A stretch of DNA of 14,143 bases from DAOVQB01 sp023128935 (GTDB lineage: Bacteria; Eisenbacteria; RBG-16-71-46; CAIMUX01; WJJG01). The number at the start of each line of letters is the position of its first letter. Position 1 is the first letter of the stretch. The stretch lies in NCBI GenBank assembly GCA_030628905.1, contig DAOVQB010000112.1:1-14143 (forward strand), written 5' to 3'. Positions 1 to 6,942 of this stretch are shown one piece after another. Under the pieces are notes generated by a model. The model saw nothing but the letters and a program-made list of their open reading frames with translations. It ran no database searches and was not told where the DNA came from. Both the position numbers and the translations under genes were made by a program.

Positions 1-989
1 GCTTCCACAGCTCGGGCGTCGTGTGAGGCCGATGGCAGGATCCGCGCGCTAGCCGCGGACAGTTGCGTGCTGGGGGTGCCCGCCGGAGATGATGTCAGGA
101 TCCGAGTTTCCGCCGGTCCAATCTCCAGGCGCGCCGTGAGGTCCAGTTGAACAATATCATTGTGGGGCAGGATCCGCTCGGCTGTGGCCCTGGGGTCCGC
201 GTCACTGAGATCCGCGTAGCGCACCGTCGCCAGCCCACGGGCGGGGATCTTGAGCCAGGGCAGGCGGGTCAGTGCCAGGTGTGCGGAAAGATCGCTTCCG
301 TCGCGGGAATTCCGCCGCGCTGCCACGGCCATACTGGCCCAGTTGCGCTTGGCCTCCACCGGCTGCATGCAGCCAGGTGTATGAGGTAGCGGTTGTCCCA
401 GTGTCAGGTTCCATGTACTCGGCGCCTGGACGGCTCCACCGGGCGCATGCGATATCCAGGAGGGTCCCAATCCGTGGGATTGTCCGGGCAACAGTTCCCT
501 GCGCTCGCAGGCCAGCACGGTGGGCAGCCCATCGATGCGTGCACCCGGGCGCCATCTGGCGTGCGTATCCAGCCCGGTGAGGATCTCCTCCTTGGATCCG
601 GGCAACGCGGCCCAAGCCCCTGGCTTGAGCAGCAGCACCAAGCCGCGGCCGTCATCGGGTTCGTCCCCGACCCGGAAGCGCCTTTCTTCTGGAGAGATTT
701 CGATCGGCGTGGTCAGATGCTCCCAAATGAAGACGGTCTCGACTGGGTCTGCAAACTCATTCCACGAGAGCGCGTAGGCGCCTGTCGGCAGGTCCCAAAT
801 GATTGTTTCACCTGCCCCGAGCCCAACCCTTATCGCCCAGCCATCCTGATGCTGGAGGTGTAGGATTGAGGCCTCGGACGAACTGATCCGCAAGTGGCCC
901 GTGCAAGCGTCAACAGAAGCGGTGGGTAGCGTCAAGGCGAGCAGGGTAAACGCCAGAGTGGCGAGAATGCGGTTCCTAGTAGACCTCAT
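1..989 (-). CDS. secreted protein of unknown function, C-terminus cut by the window edge
   Basis: A reading frame runs without a stop for 329 codons from ATG at 989 to the left edge, so the 3' end lies outside the window. The first ~28 residues look like a Sec signal peptide: a basic start (MRSTRNR), a hydrophobic core (ILATLAFTLLALTL) and a small-residue cleavage region (PTASVDA). The rest is rich in Gly, Pro, Arg, Leu and Trp with no further obvious membrane segment, and I recognise no family. The motif R-I-L recurs three times near the visible end (ERILPHND, TRILTSSP, ARILPSAS) without forming a clean tandem repeat. An in-frame ATG at 1034 would place 15 extra residues before the signal peptide and is less likely. 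Neither start has a convincing ribosome binding site. The gene diverges from the CoA-transferase gene. The uninterrupted frame plus the signal peptide make it likely real; its function is unknown. Confidence 0.72.
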   Translation of the reverse strand, partial: MRSTRNRILATLAFTLLALTLPTASVDACTGHLRISSSEASILHLQHQDGWAIRVGLGAGETIIWDLPTGAYALSWNEFADPVETVFIWEHLTTPIEISPEERRFRVGDEPDDGRGLVLLLKPGAWAALPGSKEEILTGLDTHARWRPGARIDGLPTVLACERRELLPGQSHGLGPSWISHAPGGAVQAPSTWNLTLGQPLPHTPGCMQPVEAKRNWASMAVAARRNSRDGSDLSAHLALTRLPWLKIPARGLATVRYADLSDADPRATAERILPHNDIVQLDLTARLEIGPAETRILTSSPAGTPSTQLSAASARILPSASHDARAVE

Positions 990-1232
990 GCCCGGCTGGT
1001 TTGTGGCATGGTGGGATTGCGCCTGTGCGGTCATTTTTATCATCATGTCCTGCTGGAGTTTCCTGTCGTGGGCGGAGCCGGCCGGGAAAGGCCCCGGTTG
1101 CGCTGCCGACCCTCCGGCCCCGGATCCTACGCTATGGGTCGGCTGCTCCAAAGCGGAAAGCCACACGGCCTGGCGGTTCGAGGCCCTTGCCGGTTTCGTG
1201 CGGGATCGGTACTCGCGAACGCTGCTTCCCCG

Positions 1233-1261
1233 TTGTTGAGAGTGCGACCGGGGGCTACACT
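1233..1261 (+). promoter_or_regulatory. weak sigma70-like promoter candidate for the CoA-transferase gene
   Basis: TTGTTG (1233-1238) and TACACT (1256-1261) are separated by 17 bp and lie about 50 bp before the start codon. The match is 3 of 6 at -35 and 4 of 6 at -10, so this rests mainly on spacing and position. It could be chance. Confidence 0.25.
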
Positions 1262-1300
1262 CCTCCCATCGATTACCTCGGGGCGGAGTCGAAAAATCCG

Positions 1301-1305
1301 GGAGG
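1301..1305 (+). promoter_or_regulatory. ribosome binding site that decides the TTG start at 1311
   Basis: GGAGG sits 5 nt before TTG at 1311. The alternative in-frame ATG at 1332 has only a weak purine run before it. Starting at TTG gives 439 residues, very close to the roughly 438-residue length of characterised 4-hydroxybutyrate CoA-transferases. Confidence 0.75.
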
Positions 1306-1310
1306 ATATC

Positions 1311-2630
1311 TTGATACCCGCATCGAAGCGCATGAGCGGCGAGCAAGCGGCCCGACTGATCCGATCGGGCGACAAGGTCTTTGTGGGATCCGGCGGAGCG
1401 GTGCCGCAAGCACTCGTCCAGGCCATGACTGAACGTGCAGTAGAGCTGCGTGATGTTGAGGTCTACCATATCCTGACCCTCGGAACGACTGCAGAGACCG
1501 CGCCGTATGTCCAGCCCGGCATGGAGAAGTCGTTCACCCACTACGCTCTTTTTACGGGGCCCAATGTGCGCAGGGCCCAGAATGAGGGACGGGCCTATGC
1601 GATCCCAATTCATCTGAGCAATGTGCCCGACGCGCTCGAGTCATATGGGATAGACGTCGCTTTGCTCCAGGTCTCCCCGCCGCGGAAGGGCTATTTCAGC
1701 ATGGGTGTTTGCGTCGACACACAGCTCCGCGCAGCCAAGGTCGCCAAGACGGTCATCGTGCAGGTCAATCCCCAGATGCCCTTTGTATTTGGCGAAACCC
1801 TGCTCACCGCGGACGAGATCAATGCCTTTGTGGATGTCGACCGGCCCCTGATCGCACTGCCGAAGGTCAAGGAGACAGAGGTCAGCACCCGGATCGCCAA
1901 GTTCGTCGCGGATTTGATCGAGGATGGCTCCACGCTTCAGATGGGAATCGGCGCCATTCCGGATGCAGTGCTCCGCTTCGTGAAGGATCGTAAGCACCTG
2001 GGGATCCATTCGGAGATGATCTCTGACGGCGTGATGGAACTGATGGAAGCCGGCGCGATTGACAACAGCCGCAAGAAGATCGGTAAAGGCCGCACTGTTG
2101 CCACGTTTATTATGGGCAGTCAGAATCTGTACAAGTGGGCTCATCTGCACCCTTGTGTTCAATTGATGCCCTGTGAATTCACGAATCACGTCTTCAACAT
2201 CGCCCAGAACCCGAAGGTCGTGGCGATCAATGGAGCGCTGCAGATCGACCTCAAAGGCCAGGTTTGCTCGGATTCCATTCGGGGCGGAGCCTATTACAGT
2301 GGGCTCGGTGGGCAGCTGGATTTTATCAGAGGAGCGGCGCTCAGCCCGGGTGGCAAGCCGATCATCGCGCTGCCCTCCTCGACCAGGGTTGATAAGAGAC
2401 GTGTCTCGAAGATTGTTGCCCGGCTCCCTGAAGGCGCCGGCGTGGTGACTGGTCAAGGAGACGTGCAGTGGGTAGTAACCGAGTATGGTGCGGTCAACCT
2501 GGCGGGTCTCCCGTTCGGCAAACGGGCCGAGAAGCTGATCGAGATCGCGCACCCCGAGTTCCGCGGCGGCCTCGAGGAAGAAGCGCTGCGTGACGGATTC
2601 AAGCTAGAGCGGCGATATGGCATGGGCTAA
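1311..2630 (+). CDS. acetyl-CoA hydrolase/transferase family CoA-transferase (4-hydroxybutyrate CoA-transferase-like)
   Basis: This 439-residue protein should be a cytoplasmic enzyme that moves CoA between an acyl-CoA and a carboxylate, typically acetate, through a glutamyl-CoA thioester. Family hallmarks are collinear over the whole length: SGDKVFVGSGG near residue 19, VSPPRKGYFSMGV near 121, the glycine loop MGIGAIPDAVL at 211-221, GIHSEMISDGV at 231-241, GLGGQLDFIRGA at 331-342, VVTEYGAVNLAG near 388 and IAHPEFR near 412. Glu235 in the HSE motif corresponds in position to the catalytic glutamate near residue 238 of clostridial AbfT. Close similarity to AbfT as I recall it favours a 4-hydroxybutyrate or butyryl/acetate enzyme, but substrate cannot be fixed from sequence. 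The start is TTG with GGAGG 5 nt upstream; ATG at 1332 is the alternative. No metabolic partner gene adjoins it, so it appears to be a single-gene unit. Confidence 0.93.
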   Translation: MIPASKRMSGEQAARLIRSGDKVFVGSGGAVPQALVQAMTERAVELRDVEVYHILTLGTTAETAPYVQPGMEKSFTHYALFTGPNVRRAQNEGRAYAIPIHLSNVPDALESYGIDVALLQVSPPRKGYFSMGVCVDTQLRAAKVAKTVIVQVNPQMPFVFGETLLTADEINAFVDVDRPLIALPKVKETEVSTRIAKFVADLIEDGSTLQMGIGAIPDAVLRFVKDRKHLGIHSEMISDGVMELMEAGAIDNSRKKIGKGRTVATFIMGSQNLYKWAHLHPCVQLMPCEFTNHVFNIAQNPKVVAINGALQIDLKGQVCSDSIRGGAYYSGLGGQLDFIRGAALSPGGKPIIALPSSTRVDKRRVSKIVARLPEGAGVVTGQGDVQWVVTEYGAVNLAGLPFGKRAEKLIEIAHPEFRGGLEEEALRDGFKLERRYGMG

Positions 2631-2653
2631 CAGATTGCCCGATGGATTCGTCT

Positions 2654-2699
2654 GGGGTGTTGCGTGGTGCCCGATCTGTCGCGTGAGTCTCAACACCCC
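2654..2699. other. 9-bp inverted repeat after the CoA-transferase gene
   Basis: GGGGTGTTG (2654-2662) and CAACACCCC (2691-2699) are perfect complements with a 28-nt loop, lying 24 nt after the stop codon and about 60 nt before the next start. No T-run follows. It may be a weak terminator, a leader structure or chance. Confidence 0.3.
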
Positions 2700-2758
2700 C
2701 GCGTCTGGATCTGCCCGTGATCCCGGGGCTTGCGTGGCTTGTCGAATGAGGAGTGGCT

Positions 2759-5700
2759 ATGCAGTTGCTAGATGGCTCATCCACGGGACCTGCTCAAGAC
2801 GATGGCCCTCACCCGATGACTCGTGAAAAGCCCCGCCTTGGGTCTGGCGCGGCTTTGATCCTCGGATCTGTCATGATTTCATTGGCGGCATGGCTGGCCA
2901 CTTTACCATCCCCGTGCCTGGCGCAGGAGAAAGCTGACCCCTCGACCGCTGTGCCGGGCCTTGATTCACTGGCCTCCGCCACGCTTCTCCGAGCGCTGGA
3001 CTACCTGGAGCTGCGACCGGAGGAATTGGGCTTCGACAAGCTCTACGCGGAGGATGACACGTTTCGCCTTGGCGTGGTTGAGGACCTCTTGAACGATCCG
3101 CTTTCGCTCCCGCCATGGCAGGAGAAGACACTCACAGCGCTGCGCGGGTGCGTGGACGATCCCGCTGAGCTTATTGGTGAACTCGCAGACCTTTGCGGAG
3201 CCCGCGATGACAGGGCTCTCGAGCCCTCCCGATGGCCCCTGCGGTCCCTGGGGCCTTCGGGTGGCAAGCAGGTCGGCGCTGCACCCGATACCGCGTCAAC
3301 CGCCGCGCCCTATCCTGCGGCAGACACTGCGTCGGATCGTGCGGCCGCTGGCGTGACAGACGCAGTGAGCAGCGCCGCTGATCTGGAGCGGATCTTCGAG
3401 TCCTTCATGCGGAGCACGCGCGAGGCCGAGCGCTGGCTCGAGAAGGCCTTTGCAGAGTTCACGCCCGAGGAGCGATCCATGTTGCTCATGATTGCTCCAG
3501 CCCTCTGGGGAGATTTCGATGAACACCCCGATCAGACAAGGAAGGGACAGCTGCATGCTGAAATGGGAGTGGAGGCTGACACGACGGTAGAGATCACGGA
3601 GGACGATGTACTCGATCTCGCCGTCAAGTTGGACCGCGCAGCCCTCACGCGGGCGGCCTGCCTCTTCCTGCGCGGATTGACCGAACTCGCTGGAGAGGGG
3701 ATCGATGTGCCTCTTCCCCGTGCCGCGCGCCATCTCAGCGGTGTGACGGGAACCGTGATCAGCGCTGCTGAGACCCCGTGGGGGCTGTTCGTCCTCGGCG
3801 GTCCGGAGGGCAATGTCTACTCACCCAAAGCGCTCGAGCAGATCGCCTTCTTGGTGGAACCGGGCGGCGACGATGTCTATCGCGGGCGGGCGGCCTCGGC
3901 GGTAGGCGGACTCACGCGGTCCTTCAGCGCGGTGGTGGATCTGGCGGGCAACGATTTCTATGACGCGCCAGGCCTCAGCTACGTCCATGGCGGTGCGGTG
4001 CTGGGCGTGGCGGCGCTGATTGACCTCGAGGGCAACGATGTCTACCGCGGGGATGATGGGGCGCAGGGTGTGGGGTGCTTTGGTGCCGGATTCCTCTACG
4101 ATGGGGCGGGCGTGGATTTCTTCGAGGGCCGGAACCTCTCGCAGGGAGCGGGAGCCTTCGGTATCGGCGCCCTCGTCTCCGACTGCACGCACACCCCCCC
4201 CGCGGGACGCGAACTGCAGCGGGACCGTGCGTATGAGGCCGGTCTATTAAAGGTCCCGGGAACCGGTGCGGTTCCGATCCGGTACGACGACAATGACACC
4301 TACCTCGCTGCCCAGCAGTCCCAGGGGTTTGCCTCCACCTTTGGCGCGGGGCTCTTGTACGATCGAAAGGGTAACGACACCTACCGGTCCGGGGGGCACT
4401 ACCTGCATGCGCCGCTGTTGCCCCACGATTTCCAGTCGCTCTCCCAGGGTTTCTCCATCGGTTTCCGTCCCCGCGCTGGAGGGGGGATCGGTGTGCTCAT
4501 GGACGAGGAGGGCAATGACTTCTACGATGCGGAGGTCTACGCGCAGGGGGCCGGCTACTGGTATTCGCTGGGGCTGCTCTTTGACGGCGCGGGCAACGAT
4601 CGTTACCTGGCGACCCAGTACGCACAGGGGGCTGGCATCCACCTCGCGGTCGGCTCGCTTTGGGACGTAGGCGGGGATGATCACTACGCCTGCAAACTTG
4701 GTGTGACCCAGGGAACAGCGCACGACCTTTCCGTCGGGCTGCTCTTGGATGAGAGCGGGAACGACTACTACCTGGTCAGTGACGGCCAGGGGATCAGTAT
4801 CACCAACTCGGTGGCTCTGTTCATCGATGCTCAGGGCGATGACTTCTACGCCACGCCCAGAGGCGGTCAGGGCAAGGTGACCTGGACCCGGGGATTCTGC
4901 GGAGTCGGACTGTTTCTCGATCTGGAGGGGCAAGACACCTATCCGCTCACTTCGCCTGGAGCGAACGGCGGGGTCTGGAGGCAGGCGACCTACGGATTGG
5001 GGATCGATCTGGACCGGGACCTGCAGCTACCAGATGAGGCGATTCCCGAGATCGTTCTGACGCCGGAGGATTCCGCGCGCACAGTGGAGGAGCTTTTTGA
5101 GACCGCTTCGATCTGGGAAGTGGGAAGCGCGCGCGAGAAGGTTCGCCGTGCCAGGCAGGGCCTCATCGCCAAGGGCATTGCCGCGGTTGACTACGTTGTT
5201 GCCGAGAAGTTGGGCACCAAGAGCGGCTTGGAGTACCGGGCGATTTCCGAACTCGCCAAGGCCTATCCCGATTCATTTGCCGCGCGCATCCTGCCTCTGC
5301 TTGAACGGGATGACTACCAGATTCAACGCACTGTGATCGCGCTGTTAGGGGACCTCAAACGCAGTGAGGCCCGCGAGCCGATGGAGGCGATGCTCAAGCG
5401 AAAGGAGCAGAAACAGCACTGGACACGCGTCATCGCTGCCCTGGGCAAGATCGGGGAGCCCGAGGCTGCCCCCTCCATCAGGCTATTCCTCGGGGACGAG
5501 GCTGAACGGCGGCGGATCTCCGCGGTGGTGGCCCTCTCCTCCTTGGGAGACACGGCCTGTGTGGAGCGCCTGGTCGATCTGCTGTCTGATCCGCTCTTCA
5601 CCGTTCGGTCGGCAGCCTCGCGCGCCCTCAGCAAGTTTGGTGCGTCCGCCGTGGGGCTATTGTGTGAGGGTCTAAATTATGGCACCGGACTGCCAATGCC

Positions 5701-6091
5701 AGGCGCGCGCGGAGAAGGGCAGAGTAGCCCGCGGACTCTGACACAGCGCCGGATTTGGGAAGGGCAGAACAGCCCGCGGACTCTGAGTCAGGCCCGGATT
5801 TGGGAAGAGCAGAACGGCCTGCGGACTATAACACTAGGCCGCATAGCGGTGGCGCTCCGCGACAGTACGGATGAGCGTTCGCTGCGGGCACGGGCCCACG
5901 CGCGAAGGGCGCTGATGGCAGAACTGGAGCGCTTCCCGGAGACGAACCGGGCAGGCGCCCGCGCGGCGGCCGTGCGCGCACTGGTGGAACTGGGGGACCC
6001 AGAGACGCTCAGCTTTGTTAAACTTCATATGGAAGATGAGTTCGATCCCCTTGTGAGAAACACGTATGAGCAGGTCATGGAACCGAAATGA
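2759..6091 (+). CDS. large exported protein with GND-x-Y repeats and C-terminal HEAT-like repeats
   Basis: This 1110-residue protein is probably exported. A hydrophobic segment (GAALILGSVMISLAAWL) near residues 31-47 is followed by a signal-peptidase-like site (SPCLAQ). ATG at 2759 is chosen because AGGAG at 2749-2753 lies 5 nt upstream; GTG at 2753 and ATG at 2816 are in-frame alternatives, the latter giving a more ordinary signal peptide but no ribosome binding site. Residues ~210-330 are mainly helical. Residues ~363-755 hold about twelve units of 25-45 residues with core L-x-D-x-x-G-N-D-x-Y followed by a QG-x-G segment (IDLEGNDVYRG, LLYDRKGNDTYRS, LFIDAQGDDFYAT), suggesting a solenoid, possibly metal-binding through its acidic turns. 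Residues ~800-975 look like HEAT/Armadillo repeats (VIALLGDLKRSEAREPMEAM, VIAALGKIGEPEA, AVVALSSLGD). Three 15-residue repeats at 986-1030 interrupt the HEAT region. The role may be surface scaffolding or binding. I cannot name a family for the GND-x-Y part. Confidence 0.88.
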   Translation: MQLLDGSSTGPAQDDGPHPMTREKPRLGSGAALILGSVMISLAAWLATLPSPCLAQEKADPSTAVPGLDSLASATLLRALDYLELRPEELGFDKLYAEDDTFRLGVVEDLLNDPLSLPPWQEKTLTALRGCVDDPAELIGELADLCGARDDRALEPSRWPLRSLGPSGGKQVGAAPDTASTAAPYPAADTASDRAAAGVTDAVSSAADLERIFESFMRSTREAERWLEKAFAEFTPEERSMLLMIAPALWGDFDEHPDQTRKGQLHAEMGVEADTTVEITEDDVLDLAVKLDRAALTRAACLFLRGLTELAGEGIDVPLPRAARHLSGVTGTVISAAETPWGLFVLGGPEGNVYSPKALEQIAFLVEPGGDDVYRGRAASAVGGLTRSFSAVVDLAGNDFYDAPGLSYVHGGAVLGVAALIDLEGNDVYRGDDGAQGVGCFGAGFLYDGAGVDFFEGRNLSQGAGAFGIGALVSDCTHTPPAGRELQRDRAYEAGLLKVPGTGAVPIRYDDNDTYLAAQQSQGFASTFGAGLLYDRKGNDTYRSGGHYLHAPLLPHDFQSLSQGFSIGFRPRAGGGIGVLMDEEGNDFYDAEVYAQGAGYWYSLGLLFDGAGNDRYLATQYAQGAGIHLAVGSLWDVGGDDHYACKLGVTQGTAHDLSVGLLLDESGNDYYLVSDGQGISITNSVALFIDAQGDDFYATPRGGQGKVTWTRGFCGVGLFLDLEGQDTYPLTSPGANGGVWRQATYGLGIDLDRDLQLPDEAIPEIVLTPEDSARTVEELFETASIWEVGSAREKVRRARQGLIAKGIAAVDYVVAEKLGTKSGLEYRAISELAKAYPDSFAARILPLLERDDYQIQRTVIALLGDLKRSEAREPMEAMLKRKEQKQHWTRVIAALGKIGEPEAAPSIRLFLGDEAERRRISAVVALSSLGDTACVERLVDLLSDPLFTVRSAASRALSKFGASAVGLLCEGLNYGTGLPMPGARGEGQSSPRTLTQRRIWEGQNSPRTLSQARIWEEQNGLRTITLGRIAVALRDSTDERSLRARAHARRALMAELERFPETNRAGARAAAVRALVELGDPETLSFVKLHMEDEFDPLVRNTYEQVMEPK
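5714..5848 (+). repeat. three tandem 45-bp coding repeats in the HEAT region
   Basis: The units are 5714-5758, 5759-5803 and 5804-5848 and stay in frame, encoding EGQSSPRTLTQRRIW, EGQNSPRTLSQARIW and a diverged EEQNGLRTITLGRIA. The first two units are most alike. The unit resembles neither the HEAT consensus nor the GND-x-Y repeats, so it looks like a local in-frame expansion in a loop between helices. Confidence 0.9.
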
Positions 6092-6146
6092 GGTGATGCA
6101 CGTGACAACGCAGTGCGGACAATTGCCCACAGGCAGCAAAGCGGGA

Positions 6147-6254
6147 ATGTCTGCGGGTGCCCCATCTGGCAGGCAGGCGGGGATGTCTACGGGCGCCCCA
6201 TCTGGCAGGCAGGCGGGGATGTCTACGGGCGCCCCATCTGGCAGGAAGGTGCAT
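6147..6254 (+). repeat. three tandem 36-bp repeats ending at the next gene's start codon
   Basis: The units are 6147-6182, 6183-6218 and 6219-6254. Each begins ATGTCT and ends in a purine-rich run (GGCAGGCGGGG, or GGCAGGAAGGTGCAT in the last). The following ATGTCT at 6255 is the preferred start of the next gene, so four in-frame ATGTCT copies lie exactly 36 nt apart. If translated, the units read MSTGAPSGRQAG. Units 1 and 2 differ at only a few bases and unit 3 diverges at its end. Confidence 0.92.
6243..6249 (+). promoter_or_regulatory. ribosome binding site for the start at 6255
   Basis: AGGAAGG lies 5 nt before ATG at 6255, the best ribosome binding site for this gene. The upstream in-frame ATGs at 6066 and 6096 have poor or badly spaced sites. 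It arises from the diverged end of the third 36-bp repeat. Confidence 0.6.
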
Positions 6255-6830
6255 ATGTCTTTGTATTGCTGGAGAAGAGAGGTGTGGCTGTTTCTACTGG
6301 CGTTCATCGGGGGCATGATGATCATGGGTGTTAAGGATGGAATGGGCCAGTATATCCTGGGGGGATGCCAGACCACGGAGCGGGAATATGGCCTTCCGGT
6401 TCTGTGCGATACACTAGCCGCGGCGGCGGTCTCGGAATTGATGGCCCCCGGCATGGGCTCAAAGGTTGGAGAGGCATGCCGCAAGATCGGCGTCGAGATC
6501 CCCATGTTCGTTCAGATCGGTGCGGTCGACTCCCTGCGGGATGAGACCTGGAGAGCGATCTCGCAGCAGATTACCGCCCGCCTGGCTGCCTCGAACGTCC
6601 ACCTCGCTGAGCGAACCCTCCTGCGAAGGACGACCGGACCCTGCTTCCCCCGCCACCACATTGATTTCCAGGCTTGCGGCGACTCATCCTCCGTGCGGTG
6701 CTTCTTGGCGGATCTCACGGAGGTCCCGTGGGAGGGTTTTGAGCTCACCCCGAACAGGCGGGAGCGAACACTATTCGTGACGGCGGGAACAAGTCTGCAG
6801 CTCATGGAAACGACAGTCGACTTGCGCTAG
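6255..6830 (+). CDS. small membrane-anchored or secreted protein of unknown function
   Basis: With the start at 6255 this is 191 residues. Residues 10-26 (VWLFLLAFIGGMMIMGV) form a hydrophobic segment after a basic stretch (WRRE), which could be a signal peptide or a single membrane anchor. The remainder is mixed alpha/beta in character, with Cys-containing segments (GGCQTTERE, TGPCFPRHHIDFQACG, SVRCFLADL), and matches no family I know. The same frame is open upstream through three 36-bp repeats to ATG at 6096 or 6066, the latter overlapping the end of the HEAT-repeat gene, so longer forms of up to 254 residues are possible. AGGAAGG five bases before 6255 makes this the preferred start. The gene follows the 2759-6091 gene on the same strand and is probably cotranscribed with it. 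Its 3' end converges on the DUF4097-type gene, 112 bp away. Confidence 0.7.
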   Translation: MSLYCWRREVWLFLLAFIGGMMIMGVKDGMGQYILGGCQTTEREYGLPVLCDTLAAAAVSELMAPGMGSKVGEACRKIGVEIPMFVQIGAVDSLRDETWRAISQQITARLAASNVHLAERTLLRRTTGPCFPRHHIDFQACGDSSSVRCFLADLTEVPWEGFELTPNRRERTLFVTAGTSLQLMETTVDLR

Positions 6831-6942
6831 GGCGGGCTTGGCTCCTCGGTGACTTCTTGGGATGGGCCGGCCGTGCAGATGCGGGGCCGCAGTGGAGGTT
6901 TCGCGAAGAGCCCTGGCTGGCCGCGCATTTCTGACCGGCTAT

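Larger units (their letters stand above)
990..1310. other. 321-bp divergent intergenic region
   Basis: This gap separates the divergent starts at 989 (minus) and 1311 (plus). The frame of the CoA-transferase is open through most of it, but the extra residues do not resemble the family and no start there has a good ribosome binding site. A weak promoter-like pair and the CoA-transferase ribosome binding site lie at the right end. I see no RNA gene, strong hairpin or repeat. Confidence 0.6.

Noticed and set aside
1008..1310. Longer N-terminus for the CoA-transferase from upstream in-frame starts
   Set aside because: The added residues do not resemble the family, and the TTG at 1311 has a strong ribosome binding site and gives the family's usual length.
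1641..2552. 303-codon open frame on the minus strand
   Set aside because: It lies fully inside the well-supported CoA-transferase gene on the opposite strand, has no family motif or signal peptide, and is explained by GC-rich codon bias.
4247..4933. 228-codon open frame on the minus strand within the GND-x-Y repeat region
   Set aside because: It is antisense to a repeated coding region. A frame open in one repeat tends to be open in all, so its length carries little weight.
3847..5030. GND-x-Y repeats as a standard RTX calcium-binding repeat
   Set aside because: The units are about 25-45 residues rather than nine and lack the GGxGxD nonapeptide spacing. An N-terminal signal peptide also argues against type I secretion.
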